Origin: Candidatus Dormiibacterota bacterium
Lineage (GTDB): Bacteria > Chloroflexota > Dormibacteria > Aeolococcales > Aeolococcaceae
DNA: 46,712 nucleotides
Direction: 5' to 3'
Assembly: GCA_003162415.1 (NCBI GenBank)
Contig: PMOL01000011.1
Location: 148,701 to 195,412 of the forward strand
Shown piece by piece: positions 30,507 to 42,719 of the stretch. The stretch's first letter is position 1, and each line of letters begins with the position of its first letter. A program made the position numbers and the translations under genes. The notes under the pieces were generated by a model that worked only from the letters and a program-made list of their open reading frames with translations, did no database searches and was not told where the DNA came from.

Positions 30507-31175
30507 GTGAACCAAGCTCCTGCCTCGACCCGACTCCACCTGGTTCGCCACTGCGACGTTCGCAATCCTGAGGGGGTCCTCTACGGCCATCTCCCCGACT
30601 TTCCGCTCAGTGAGAAGGGCGTGAGGCAGGCGCACGCGCTGGGCCGGTATTTCGCAAGCAGCACGGCACGCCAGATCTACTCGAGCCCGCTCGAACGTGC
30701 CCGGCAGACGGCGGAGATCATCGCGTCATACCTCCCGGTGCCGATCACCTACACCGACGACCTGATCGAGACCCGGTTCGGCCTCTATCTCCAGGGCGTC
30801 CCGCCGAAGCAGGTGCCCTGGCGCCGCCCCCTCTGGCTGATCCACATGGTGTGGCCGGGGCTCCTCGGCAACGACGAGAGCGTCGCTGCGCTGGCGGCAC
30901 GTGTCCGCCGGCCGCTCATGCGCCTGCTCGCCGATCATCCCGGTGAGGGCGGTATCTGCGTGAGCCATGGCGACCCCATCCAGGGATTCTGGGTGGCCGC
31001 ACAGCGACGTCCCCGCTATGCGTTGCACCGGCTGCAGTGCGCCAAGGGAGGACTCCTCCAGCTCGATTACGGAGGTGAGGAGCTGAACCACCTCGCCTAT
31101 CTCTCCCCCACCCGGATCGCGGAGCTTGCTCCGGAACCGGATCAGACCGAGGCCGGTTCTCGCTCCGGCGCCTGA
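30507..31175 (+). CDS. Histidine phosphatase (phosphoglycerate mutase-like) family protein
   Basis: A 222-residue branch of the histidine phosphatase superfamily. HLVRHCDVRNPEG holds the phosphorylated His15 in an RHC context where RHG is usual; Arg64 (SSPLERARQTAEI), Glu88 and His154 (CVSHGDPIQG) complete the catalytic set. The protein probably hydrolyses a phosphomonoester; mutase activity is unlikely from sequence length. Alternative GTG start at 30495. Its last 34 nt overlap the 3' end of resB on the other strand. Confidence 0.82.
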   Translation: MNQAPASTRLHLVRHCDVRNPEGVLYGHLPDFPLSEKGVRQAHALGRYFASSTARQIYSSPLERARQTAEIIASYLPVPITYTDDLIETRFGLYLQGVPPKQVPWRRPLWLIHMVWPGLLGNDESVAALAARVRRPLMRLLADHPGEGGICVSHGDPIQGFWVAAQRRPRYALHRLQCAKGGLLQLDYGGEELNHLAYLSPTRIAELAPEPDQTEAGSRSGA

Positions 31176-32563
31176 GGCTCGCCACTCGAGTCGGACGACC
31201 AGCGACGGTCGAGGGTGATCGGCTGGCGGCGCTTGCGCTGGCGACGCTCGAGGAACGGACGCAGGTAGAGCTTGGTGAGCAAGCCGGTCATCACCAGGAT
31301 GAACGAGGTGTACACGAGGAGCACACCCTGGTCGTCGTTCACCTGGAAGAGCGAGTACTGCGTCACCGAGGGGAACGAGATCGAGAAGTCGATGTTCTTG
31401 CCGTTCTTGGTTGCGATGGGCAGTTGCTCGGTCTGGCCGAGAGCAACCGGGATCACCTGTGCGTTGGAGAAATACGGCGTCATCGCAGCGGTGTTGAGCT
31501 GGTTCACGTTCTGCGGCGCACCGCTGTTGAGCCCGAGGTTGCCGACATAGAGCTGCATCTCGATCACCGGGTTTCGGGGTGCAACGCCGCCCGGTCCGTA
31601 CGTGATGGCGGTCGGATTGATCGATCCACCGCTGCTCACCGAGGGGACGACGGTCGCGTCGGGGAAGAACGACATCTTGGCGCCGATCTGCACCGGCTGT
31701 GATGCGCCGGCGATCGTGTAGCCGAAGTCCGGAACCTTGAGGACCCCGTCCGCAAGGGCTTTGTTGCCAATGTTGCTCGCATCGTCGAAGAACTGGATGG
31801 GACCGTCGTACACGGTCTGACCGGTGGGATTCTTGACCACGATCGTCGGGGCCCAGCCATAGTCCTGCTGGTACACGTTGACTCCGTCGACGCTGAGGAA
31901 ATCATTGACGAGGATGTTCTCGGTCTCGACCTTCCTGCCGTGATCGAGCACGGTCACGTTGCTGACGTAGTTGCTGGCCTCGCCGTTGGGCGCATAGGTC
32001 GCCTCGAAACTGTTGAGACGAAGCGTGAACGGCGCGTAATTGCCATGGAAGAGCAGGCCCTCCTGCAGCGTGTCGTACCCGGCCGGCGTGTTCGTGAACT
32101 CCTGACCCTGGGTGAGCGTGACCAGGCCCTGGTACCCGGTCGCCTTGCCCCACACCACCGCGATGAGCAGCAGGAAGAAGGAAGTGTGGAACATCCACGA
32201 TCCCCATTCGCCCCAGTACTGCGGTGTGCGTTTGTATCCGCGGAAGGTGCGCATGATCAGCGCGCGGCCGCGGCGTATCACGCACCACCCGAGCGACACG
32301 TACAGCAGGCCGAGCAGCACATAGAACACCGGCGAAACGAACACCTGAGTGAGTGGCAGCTGGAGATCTGCGAACAGGACGTTCAGGTTCGGCCACGAGG
32401 TCAGGAACGCCTCGACCTTGGTCGGATCCGACGTGTTCTGCTGGGGAACGAACGATCCGATGAGGACGATGACCAGGATGCCGAGGAGAAGGAAGATCGC
32501 GGTCCGCATCCGCGTGTACTCGTGCCAGTACTTCCCCGGCGCCTCCCTGACCTTGCCTCTCAC
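31142..32563 (-). CDS. resB: Cytochrome c biogenesis protein ResB/Ccs1
   Basis: A 473-residue membrane protein of system II cytochrome c maturation, which with CcsA/ResC delivers and attaches haem to apocytochromes outside the membrane. Helices lie near residues 19-40, 70-92 and 110-127, followed by a large extracytoplasmic domain (about 130-420, containing NYAPFTLRLNSFEATYAPNGEA) and a C-terminal helix (about 424-445) with a basic tail. This layout is typical of ResB. GTG start overlapping the flavoprotein gene stop (GTGA). No ccsA/resC is in the window. Its place at the end of the nuo operon is unusual. Confidence 0.88.
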   Translation of the reverse strand: MRGKVREAPGKYWHEYTRMRTAIFLLLGILVIVLIGSFVPQQNTSDPTKVEAFLTSWPNLNVLFADLQLPLTQVFVSPVFYVLLGLLYVSLGWCVIRRGRALIMRTFRGYKRTPQYWGEWGSWMFHTSFFLLLIAVVWGKATGYQGLVTLTQGQEFTNTPAGYDTLQEGLLFHGNYAPFTLRLNSFEATYAPNGEASNYVSNVTVLDHGRKVETENILVNDFLSVDGVNVYQQDYGWAPTIVVKNPTGQTVYDGPIQFFDDASNIGNKALADGVLKVPDFGYTIAGASQPVQIGAKMSFFPDATVVPSVSSGGSINPTAITYGPGGVAPRNPVIEMQLYVGNLGLNSGAPQNVNQLNTAAMTPYFSNAQVIPVALGQTEQLPIATKNGKNIDFSISFPSVTQYSLFQVNDDQGVLLVYTSFILVMTGLLTKLYLRPFLERRQRKRRQPITLDRRWSSDSSGEPQAPEREPASV

Positions 32564-33216
32564 CGCGATGCGCCTGAGCGCAGTAAGCCTTTCGGGTCGA
32601 ATGCGCCTGCGAGTCCCGGCTCCCAGGTGCGCGCCCCGGCCGGCCGGGATGTCGCCGTGCGCCCCGCGGCAGGTTCGAGGCGGAATGTCACCGCCGAGAT
32701 GACCGCAAGCCGGCCGGCGCTCCCCAGGAGGACCGCGATCAGGTCGTAGCCGACAACGTCCTTGAGGGCGGCGCCGCCCGCCTTGACGGCGTCACCGTTG
32801 GAGAGAACCGCCTCGACGCCCGCCAGTGAGCGACGCGGCACTTCGCCACGAGCCACCAGGGTGCCGACATGGACCGATCCCGTCTCAGCGCCCAAGCCGA
32901 CGACCACGAGCTTGGCGTCGGTCACGGATGACCGGACGTGAGCAACCGTCGCTCCGGCCCCGGCGCGCACCGTGAGCCCTGCCGCGGCGACCGCGATGTC
33001 GGTGAGCCGATGGACGCTCAGGATGATGCCGCCGCGCTCGGACGTTCCCCCGGGCGTTGCCGGCGCGCTGCTGGTGACGCTGATCGGAACGCCGTGCCGG
33101 TGACACACGGTGGCGACGAGCACGAGCGACGCCGCATCGGCAGGGCTGACCACGTCACCGGTGACCCCTGCCGCGCCGACCACCTCGACAAATTGCTTGA
33201 GCAGCTCGTCGTTCAC
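32560..33216 (-). CDS. Minimal GlcE-like FAD-binding (PCMH-type) protein in the nuo operon
   Basis: The 218-residue product resembles the FAD-binding half of glycolate oxidase subunit GlcE. VVSPADAASLVLVATVCHRHG (22-42), VRAGAGATVAHVRS, AGGAALKDVVGYDLIAVLLGSAGRLAVI (146-173) and SAVTFRLEP are PCMH blocks, and the end AGAFDPKGLLRSG matches the C-terminal FDPxGLLNPG motif. The ~120-residue cap normally between residue 182 and the end is missing, and the second FAD loop is shortened (VGTLVARGEVPRRS). GTG start overlapping the nuoN stop (GTGA); its own stop overlaps resB. It may bind FAD without oxidase activity, or be a decaying remnant; function unknown. Confidence 0.75.
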   Translation of the reverse strand: MNDELLKQFVEVVGAAGVTGDVVSPADAASLVLVATVCHRHGVPISVTSSAPATPGGTSERGGIILSVHRLTDIAVAAAGLTVRAGAGATVAHVRSSVTDAKLVVVGLGAETGSVHVGTLVARGEVPRRSLAGVEAVLSNGDAVKAGGAALKDVVGYDLIAVLLGSAGRLAVISAVTFRLEPAAGRTATSRPAGARTWEPGLAGAFDPKGLLRSGASR

Positions 33217-34754
33217 ACGATCAACCCCTTGAGCGATGCGCTCGCCGCCGTGTAGACGAGCACGACCATGATTCCGAGGATGAGAGTCCCGGCGGTCGTG
33301 GCGACCAGGACGGCGGTGCCCGCAAACCCGGTGCGTGACCAGCGGTATTCCTCGGCACCCGCCGCCGGACGCTGGTACATGAGCAGCCCGACTCTGAGGT
33401 AGTAGAACGCCGACACCGCACTGGTCGCGATGCCCCAGAGCGCGAGCGGAACCTGCCCCGCATTGATGGCCGCGGTGAAGACCAGGAATTTGCCGAAGAA
33501 GCCCGCAGTGGGGGGAAAGCCGCCCAGCGAGAACAGGAAGAGCGCCATGCTGGCCGCGACGAACGGTCGCCGGTGCGCCAGACCGCGCAACCCGTCGTAG
33601 CTGTCGAGATCCTCTCCCCGCCCGGCCATGATGGTGATGACCGCGAAGGCCCCGATGTTGGTGACAGCGTATGCGGCGAGGTAGTACAGAACCCCGATGG
33701 TTCCGAACGTGCTCGACTGTCCGGAGGGCAGCAGCACCGGGCCGACGGCCACGCCGATGAGGATGTACCCAGCCTGAGCGATGCCCGAGTAGGCGAGCAT
33801 GCGTTTGACGCTGGTCTGGGTGAGTGCGGCGACGTTGCCGACGACCATCGACGTGATCGCCACCAGCGCGACCACCGGCTCCCAGTGCTGGTAGAAGTGC
33901 GTTCCCCCGCCGTCGAAGGTGTAGGTGAACACCCGAACGAGTCCCGCGAACGCGGCCACCTTGGTGGTGACGCTCATGAAGGTCGTGACCGACGTCGGTG
34001 CGCCCTGATACACGTCGGGCGTCCACGAGTGAAAGGGCGCCGCCGACACCTTGAAGGCGAAGCCGATGAAGAGGAGCAGGACTCCGGCGAGCAGCAGCGG
34101 ATCCGCGGTGATCGTAGTCTGGCTCTGTATGGCAGCGGCGATCTGGGCGAGCTGCGTGTGGCCTGTCTCACCGTAGATGAGGGCCATGCCGAAGAGCAGG
34201 AAGCCCGAGGCGAAGCCGCCGAGGAGCAGGTACTTCAGCGCCGCTTCCTGCGACCACTCCTCGTGGCGTGAGAAACCGCTCAGCACATACAACGCGAGCG
34301 ACAGCAGCTCGATTGCCAGGAAGATGACCATCAGGCTCGTCGCGCCGGCGAGCAGCATCATCCCGATCGTGGCCGCGAGGATGAGCGCGTAATACTCGCC
34401 GTAGTGCAGGCCCCGACGGTTGAGATAGTTCGGGCTGATCATGACGACAAGTCCGGCGCTGACCAGCAGGATGGCGTCGACAAACAGCGCGAACCGGTCG
34501 TATGCGAACGAGCCCGAATACACGAGCCGGCCGGGGTTCGCATCGAACCATGCCCACACCGTGACCGCGAACGTCGCCGCGATGCCGAGCAGCGCGAAGC
34601 TCGCGAGCCAGGTGCGCTTCGACGCCGGGACGACCAGGTCGAGAAGCATGAGCAGCAGGAACGCGCCGCCGAGCACGAGCTCGGGAAGGATCCCAACCAG
34701 ATCACGTCCGCCGGGAAACGACAGCGGAACCGGCGACACGGCGAGCAGCATCAC
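33213..34754 (-). CDS. nuoN: NADH-quinone oxidoreductase subunit N
   Basis: The 513-residue antiporter-like subunit of complex I has about 14 helices. The TM5 glutamate (Glu149, FLAIELLSLALYVLSGF) and TM7 lysine (Lys235, GFAFKVSAAPFHSWTPDVYQGAPTSV) of the proton half-channel are present. The start is GTG 34754 or ATG 34751; both overlap the nuoM stop. It overlaps the following flavoprotein gene by 4 nt. Confidence 0.96.
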   Translation of the reverse strand: MMLLAVSPVPLSFPGGRDLVGILPELVLGGAFLLLMLLDLVVPASKRTWLASFALLGIAATFAVTVWAWFDANPGRLVYSGSFAYDRFALFVDAILLVSAGLVVMISPNYLNRRGLHYGEYYALILAATIGMMLLAGATSLMVIFLAIELLSLALYVLSGFSRHEEWSQEAALKYLLLGGFASGFLLFGMALIYGETGHTQLAQIAAAIQSQTTITADPLLLAGVLLLFIGFAFKVSAAPFHSWTPDVYQGAPTSVTTFMSVTTKVAAFAGLVRVFTYTFDGGGTHFYQHWEPVVALVAITSMVVGNVAALTQTSVKRMLAYSGIAQAGYILIGVAVGPVLLPSGQSSTFGTIGVLYYLAAYAVTNIGAFAVITIMAGRGEDLDSYDGLRGLAHRRPFVAASMALFLFSLGGFPPTAGFFGKFLVFTAAINAGQVPLALWGIATSAVSAFYYLRVGLLMYQRPAAGAEEYRWSRTGFAGTAVLVATTAGTLILGIMVVLVYTAASASLKGLIV

Positions 34755-36301
34755 TGTGTTGCCTGGATCGATGCCGCAGGCTGGATGAGGCTCACCGTCG
34801 TGCTCACCGAACCCTTGGAGACGTCGGTGATGGGCTTGGGATACAAGCCGATGAAGATCATCAATGCAACCAGCGGCACGAGCAGCAGTCCTTCGCCGAA
34901 GCGAAGGTCGTGCACTCCCTCGGTTCGAGGTTTGGGTGGATCGTGCATCAACCCCTGGTGGAGACGGAGCATGTACCAGGCGGCGAGGAGCACCCCACCA
35001 CCCGCGAGCACGGCGTAGACCCAGTTCAGCTGGAACGCTCCCAGCATGATGGTGAACTCCCCGACGAAGCTGTTCATGCCGGGCATGCCGAGGCTTGCGA
35101 GCGTGGCCACCAGGAAGAAGAAATACAGCCAGGGCATTCGACGTTCAAGACCGGACAGCTCATGGAGGTCGCGTGTGCCGGTGCGGGCCTCGACGAAGCC
35201 GACGATCAGGAAGAGCGCGCCGATGATGATGCCGTGGTTGATCATCTGGATGACCGCGCCGTTGATCCCGTTGTCGGTCAGCGAGAAGATGCCCAGCGCG
35301 ATGAAGCCGAGGTGGCTGATGCTCGCATACGCCACGATGCGCTTGAGATCGCGCTCCGACAGCGCCATCAACGCGCCGTAGATGATGCTGAGCACCGCGA
35401 ACCCGGCCAGCACGAACCGGTACTTCTCCACCTCGCCGGGGAACAGCGTCAGCGCGAAGCGGATGAATCCGTAGGCGCCGAGCTTGCTGACGATTCCTGC
35501 GAAAAAGACCAGCACGGCCGGTGGGCATGCCTCGTAGAGGTCGGGCAACCAGGTGTGCAGCGGGACGATCGGAATCTTGATCGCGAAGGCGAGCGCGAAG
35601 CAGATGAATGCCAGTTCCTTGGGTGTGAACGTCGTGAGGTGGATGATCGGGATGACAAATGCGCTGCCCGAGCTGATCGGCTGCGCGAGGATGTTCTCCA
35701 GGTCAAACGACCCTGACGGCGACTGGACGTAGAGATAGATGATCGCCACCAGCATGAGCAGGCTGCCGGCCACCGTGTACACGATGAACTTGATGGTCGC
35801 GGGGCCCCGCTTCTCGCCGCCCCAGTTGCTGAGCAGGACGTAGAGAGGAACGAGCATCCCTTCCCAGAACATGTAGAAGAGCAGCAGGTCGATCGACAGG
35901 AGCACACCGGTGGTGGCCGCCTCAGTGAGCAGCACGAGCGTGCAGTAGAAGCGCAGCCGGTCGGTCGTCTTTCGCGAGATGGCGAGCGCGCCGAGCAGGA
36001 ACACGCCGGCGTTGAGAGCGAGCAGCCACGCCGAGATCCCGTCGATACCGAGGTGGTAGGTGGCGTTGATGGCCGGCAGCCACGCATGCGTCTCCTCAAA
36101 GTGCAGCGGCAGCGGTCCGTTGGTGGCCTTGTTGCCGGGCATCCAGAGCAGGAGCAGCGTCACGACGACCGCGACCGCCAGCGTCGCGAAAATCGTGAAT
36201 CCCTTGATCGCGGTGGTCATCCGGCGAGGGACGACCTGGAGCGCGATCGCCGCCCCGGCGGGGATGACGATCAGGAGGGTGAGCCAGGGGATGTGATTCA
36301 T
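34751..36301 (-). CDS. nuoM: NADH-quinone oxidoreductase subunit M
   Basis: A 516-residue antiporter-like subunit. Glu147 (FYMFWEGMLVPLYVL), Lys242 ([16 protein letters not shown]) and Lys273 (IVSKLGAYGFIRF) form the usual charged axis. Just after HTWLPD the sequence reads LYEACPPAVLVFF, where most NuoM have a (A/D)HxEAPT(A/S)G-type stretch, a local divergence. ATG 36301 overlaps the nuoL stop (ATGA); a longer reading would lie inside nuoL. Confidence 0.95.
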   Translation of the reverse strand: MNHIPWLTLLIVIPAGAAIALQVVPRRMTTAIKGFTIFATLAVAVVVTLLLLWMPGNKATNGPLPLHFEETHAWLPAINATYHLGIDGISAWLLALNAGVFLLGALAISRKTTDRLRFYCTLVLLTEAATTGVLLSIDLLLFYMFWEGMLVPLYVLLSNWGGEKRGPATIKFIVYTVAGSLLMLVAIIYLYVQSPSGSFDLENILAQPISSGSAFVIPIIHLTTFTPKELAFICFALAFAIKIPIVPLHTWLPDLYEACPPAVLVFFAGIVSKLGAYGFIRFALTLFPGEVEKYRFVLAGFAVLSIIYGALMALSERDLKRIVAYASISHLGFIALGIFSLTDNGINGAVIQMINHGIIIGALFLIVGFVEARTGTRDLHELSGLERRMPWLYFFFLVATLASLGMPGMNSFVGEFTIMLGAFQLNWVYAVLAGGGVLLAAWYMLRLHQGLMHDPPKPRTEGVHDLRFGEGLLLVPLVALMIFIGLYPKPITDVSKGSVSTTVSLIQPAASIQATQ

Positions 36302-38247
36302 CGCGCGATGAACACCCACACGACCACGAACACCACGGCGAACACCGTGAAGATCGACGCATAGTCACGGATGAGCCCCGTCTGCACGGCGCGCAGGTCG
36401 AGGCTGAAGCCGCGCAGCAGGTCGGCGATGCCCTGCACCCAGCTGTCCATGACATCGGGTTCGACCACCCGCCTCGCGGTGCGGGCCAACACCTTCACGG
36501 GTTGCACGAGCGCGCGGTCGTAGATCTCGTCGAAGTAGAACTTGTTGTACGAGAGCAGTGGGATGACCCGAGGCAGCCGCGACAGCACCACCTGGGGATC
36601 CGGACGGTGCTCGTACCAGAGGCGCATCGCCAGTCCGATACCGACCAGGCTCGCGGCCGAACCGATGACCAGGGCGACGAGCGCAAGCCCGAACGACGGG
36701 TCGTGGGTCAGCGGTGATTGCGAGCCTGCGAACACCGGGTTCAGGAAGTCACTGAAGACATGCAGGGTGTTGGGGAGCGGGAACTGCAGCGGCCACGCAA
36801 CGATCACCGAGAGCACACCGAGGATGACCACCGGGATCAGCATCGAATAGCCGGCCTCCTTGACGCTGAAGCCGCGTGCAGTCTGCGGCTCGCCCTGGAA
36901 GACCGTGAAGTAGAGCCGGAAGGCATAGAGACCGGTCAGCACGTTGACGCCGACTCCCACCGCGTAGAGGATCCAGGGTGCCCCCCCGGGCCCGGACACC
37001 GTGCCGAACCCGAGCAGATTCTCCTTGCTGAACCAGCCCGAGAACAGGAAGAAGCCCGCCAGCGCGAAGGAGCCTGCCCCAAACGCCAGGTGTGTCCATT
37101 TCATGCGCGCATGCAGACCGCCCATGAGGCGGATGTCCTGCTCGTCGTGGAGAGCGTGGATCACGTTGCCGGCCGCCATGAAGAGGAGGGCCTTGAAGAC
37201 CGCGTGCATCGCGAAGTGGAACATGCCCGCGGAGTAGGCGCCGATGCCGACCGCGTAGATCATCAAGCCGATCTGCGACATCGTCGAGTAGGCGATCACG
37301 CGTTTGATGTCGATCTGCGAGAGCGCGATGATGCCCGCCATCACCGCCGTCCCCATGCCGACGCACGCCACCAGGCCCTCGGCAACCGGGGCGAGGTTGA
37401 AGAGCACGTGGAACCGCGCGATGAGGTAGACACCCGCCGTGACCATGGTGGCGGCATGGATCAGCGCCGAAACAGGGGTCGGGCCCTCCATCGCATCGGG
37501 CAGCCAGGTGTGCAGCGGGAACTGCGCGCTCTTGGCGAAGGCGCCGATGGCGAGCAGCACGCAGACCCCGGTGACGAGTGCGCCTCCGGCGGGGAATGCC
37601 TGAGTACGCGCGAAGATGTTCGGCAGGCTGAGCGTGTGGGTGTTGAGCACGATCAGGAACGCGGCGATGACCAGCGCGACGTCACCGATCACCTGCGTGA
37701 TGAACGCTTTGCGAGCAGCCAGGACCGCGCTCGGCCGGTCGTACCAGAAGCCGATGAGCAGGTAGCTGCTCAACGCCACCAGTGCCCATCCGATGATCAG
37801 GATCAGGAGGTCCGCCGCCAGCACGAGCGTCAACATCGAGAAGATGAAGAAGTTCATATAGCTGAAGAAGCGAGCGAAGCCGGGGTCGTGGTCCATGTAT
37901 CCGACGCTGTAGACGTGGATGAGGAACCCGACACCGGTGATCACCATGAGCATCAGCGCGCTCAGGGCATCCAGCGTGAAGTCCATGCCAACCGTGAGGT
38001 TGGTCCCGCCACCGAGGTTGATCCAGTCCCAGAGGCGCACGGTGATGGAGCCATGCCCCGCCGGTGCGCCCACGACGCTCGCGAGCACGAGGCACGAGAT
38101 GACGAACGCCGCGAAGATCGAGACGGTGCCGGCGATGTTGACGAAGCGCCGGCCCAGCACCGGGCCGAGGAGGCCGTTCAGCGCCGCCCCGAGCAGAGGA
38201 AAGAGCAGCACCAGGCAGACGAGCGTGGACGCGGTGGTGACGTTCAC
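36298..38247 (-). CDS. nuoL: NADH-quinone oxidoreductase subunit L
   Basis: The 649-residue distal antiporter-like subunit carries the long lateral helix at its C-terminus. The TM7 lysine (Lys239, [21 protein letters not shown]) and [12 protein letters not shown] block are intact. The TM5 motif reads [17 protein letters not shown], with Ala155 where [16 protein letters not shown] has the near-invariant glutamate (Glu144 in E. coli). The codon is GCA at 37783-37785. The rest of the protein looks normal and the frame is open, so it is not a pseudogene. GTG start overlapping the nuoK stop. Confidence 0.95.
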   Translation of the reverse strand: MNVTTASTLVCLVLLFPLLGAALNGLLGPVLGRRFVNIAGTVSIFAAFVISCLVLASVVGAPAGHGSITVRLWDWINLGGGTNLTVGMDFTLDALSALMLMVITGVGFLIHVYSVGYMDHDPGFARFFSYMNFFIFSMLTLVLAADLLILIIGWALVALSSYLLIGFWYDRPSAVLAARKAFITQVIGDVALVIAAFLIVLNTHTLSLPNIFARTQAFPAGGALVTGVCVLLAIGAFAKSAQFPLHTWLPDAMEGPTPVSALIHAATMVTAGVYLIARFHVLFNLAPVAEGLVACVGMGTAVMAGIIALSQIDIKRVIAYSTMSQIGLMIYAVGIGAYSAGMFHFAMHAVFKALLFMAAGNVIHALHDEQDIRLMGGLHARMKWTHLAFGAGSFALAGFFLFSGWFSKENLLGFGTVSGPGGAPWILYAVGVGVNVLTGLYAFRLYFTVFQGEPQTARGFSVKEAGYSMLIPVVILGVLSVIVAWPLQFPLPNTLHVFSDFLNPVFAGSQSPLTHDPSFGLALVALVIGSAASLVGIGLAMRLWYEHRPDPQVVLSRLPRVIPLLSYNKFYFDEIYDRALVQPVKVLARTARRVVEPDVMDSWVQGIADLLRGFSLDLRAVQTGLIRDYASIFTVFAVVFVVVWVFIAR

Positions 38248-38555
38248 TCTTTCATCTCGCTCAGGTCATCGACATCCAGCTCGCGTCCGAGCCGGAAGAT
38301 CTGGGTGATCAGCGCGAGCCCGACCACCACCTCGGCGGCCGCGACAACGATCACCATGAAGGCGAAGATCTGCCCTTCCTCACTATTGAGGAACCGGCCG
38401 TAGGCGACCAGCGCCAGGTTGGCGGCGTTGAGCATGAGCTCGATGCACATGAACACGACGATCGGGTTGCGCCGGATGAGGACTCCCATGGCGCCGACCG
38501 TGAAGAGGAATGCCGACAACCCGAGGAGGTACGGAAACAGATTCAGATTCAGCAT
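38244..38555 (-). CDS. nuoK: NADH-quinone oxidoreductase subunit K
   Basis: A 103-residue, three-helix subunit. Both membrane glutamates are present, in [13 protein letters not shown] and [13 protein letters not shown]. It sits between nuoJ (13-nt gap) and nuoL (4-nt overlap), the normal order. Confidence 0.96.
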   Translation of the reverse strand: MLNLNLFPYLLGLSAFLFTVGAMGVLIRRNPIVVFMCIELMLNAANLALVAYGRFLNSEEGQIFAFMVIVVAAAEVVVGLALITQIFRLGRELDVDDLSEMKE

Positions 38556-38568
38556 CCGCGTTGCTCTG

Positions 38569-39120
38569 TCACTGACTCGAGCGCCTGGTCAGGTAGACAG
38601 CGCCGATGGCCGCAACCAGCAGGAGCATCGAGGTGATCTCGAATGGCAGGAGGTAGTTGGTGAACAGCTGTCCGGCGACCGTCTGCACGTTGCCGGCATT
38701 GTTCACGGCGTCCGGAGGGAAGCTGAACGTGTGATACGGATTGCTCGCGCCGCCCACGGCGACGGCGTGAAATCCGTTGGTGTTGTAAGTGATTCCGTTG
38801 CGTGCCGCGACGAACACGAGCCCGGTCACAACCACCACGCCGAGGATGCCGATGACCGCCCGCAGGTCGAGGGTGGGGCGATCCTCGGCATCCGGACTCA
38901 GGAGCGCGACGATGAAGATGAACAGCACCATCACCGCGCCTGCGTAGATGATCAGCTGCACCGCGAAGAGGAACTGCGCGTTGAGCAGCAGGAACAGCAC
39001 CGCAAGCATCCCCACGGTGAGCACCAGGCTCAGCGCCGAGTAGATGGTCTGACGTGAGAGAACAACGCCAAGCGAGCTCACCGCGGCGAGCACGATGGCA
39101 ATCGCGAAGAGAACAGTCAT
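38569..39120 (-). CDS. nuoJ: NADH-quinone oxidoreductase subunit J
   Basis: A 183-residue, five-helix membrane subunit. [20 protein letters not shown] carries the conserved TM3 YAGAVMVLF motif that links quinone reduction to proton pumping. ATG overlaps the nuoI stop by 4 nt. Confidence 0.96.
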   Translation of the reverse strand: MTVLFAIAIVLAAVSSLGVVLSRQTIYSALSLVLTVGMLAVLFLLLNAQFLFAVQLIIYAGAVMVLFIFIVALLSPDAEDRPTLDLRAVIGILGVVVVTGLVFVAARNGITYNTNGFHAVAVGGASNPYHTFSFPPDAVNNAGNVQTVAGQLFTNYLLPFEITSMLLLVAAIGAVYLTRRSSQ

Positions 39121-39749
39121 CGCCTCCTGGTCCCTCGCGGCTCGATCACGGTTGGCACGTCGACGGGAACGCCGAGCGCGCCCGGAAGCGGCGCGGTCTC
39201 AGTGTCGAGCGTCTTCTCCTGGGCGGCCCACGCGGCGCGTGGCCGGACCCCGGGATCGAGCTCCTCGCGGCCGGTTTGATCGGCCCCGGCGCCCACCGGG
39301 CTCGGCGGGCGTTGCGCCTCGGTGAAGCCCGGCCACGCCTCGAGCAACTCCGCCTTGGTGACGACGGTTCGCTCGCGACGGTAGTCCGCCAGCTCGAACC
39401 GCGGACCGAGGGTGATCGCCTCGGTGGGACAAGCTTCAGCGCAATAGCCGCAGTAGATGCAGCGCATCAGGTTGATCTCGTAGCGCTCGGCGTAGCGCTC
39501 GCCGGGCGAGATCGGCGACTTGGGATCGTTCTCGGCAGCGAGCACGTAGATGCATCCCACCGGGCAGGCGGCGGCGCAGAGCTCGCAGCCGATGCAGCGC
39601 TCGAGCCCGTTGTCGTACCGGTGCAGGATGTGGCGCCCGCGATGGCGCGGTGACACCGGTTTCTGCTCCTCCGGCCACTGCACCGTGATGGGGTGCGTCC
39701 CCATCTTCTTCAACGTGAATGCGAGGCCCTTCGCAATCTCCTTGATCAT
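39117..39749 (-). CDS. nuoI: NADH-quinone oxidoreductase subunit I
   Basis: A 210-residue peripheral ferredoxin-like subunit carrying clusters N6a and N6b. Ligands are C52, C55, C58, C62 (RCIGCELCAAACPVG) and C97, C100, C103, C107 (RCIYCGYCAEACPTE). After the core, residues about 145-210 form a Pro/Gly/Arg-rich tail with no recognisable fold. It begins 19 nt after the nuoH stop. Confidence 0.96.
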   Translation of the reverse strand: MIKEIAKGLAFTLKKMGTHPITVQWPEEQKPVSPRHRGRHILHRYDNGLERCIGCELCAAACPVGCIYVLAAENDPKSPISPGERYAERYEINLMRCIYCGYCAEACPTEAITLGPRFELADYRRERTVVTKAELLEAWPGFTEAQRPPSPVGAGADQTGREELDPGVRPRAAWAAQEKTLDTETAPLPGALGVPVDVPTVIEPRGTRRR

Positions 39750-39768
39750 CGCCTCACCCTCACCAAGG

Positions 39769-42715
<2,947 letters not shown>

Positions 42716-42719
<4 letters not shown>

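Noticed and set aside
36718..38403. 561-codon open frame on the plus strand
   Set aside because: It runs antisense through nuoL, which has a clear family match. Long antisense frames are expected at this GC content, and the translation is low-complexity Arg/Glu/His.
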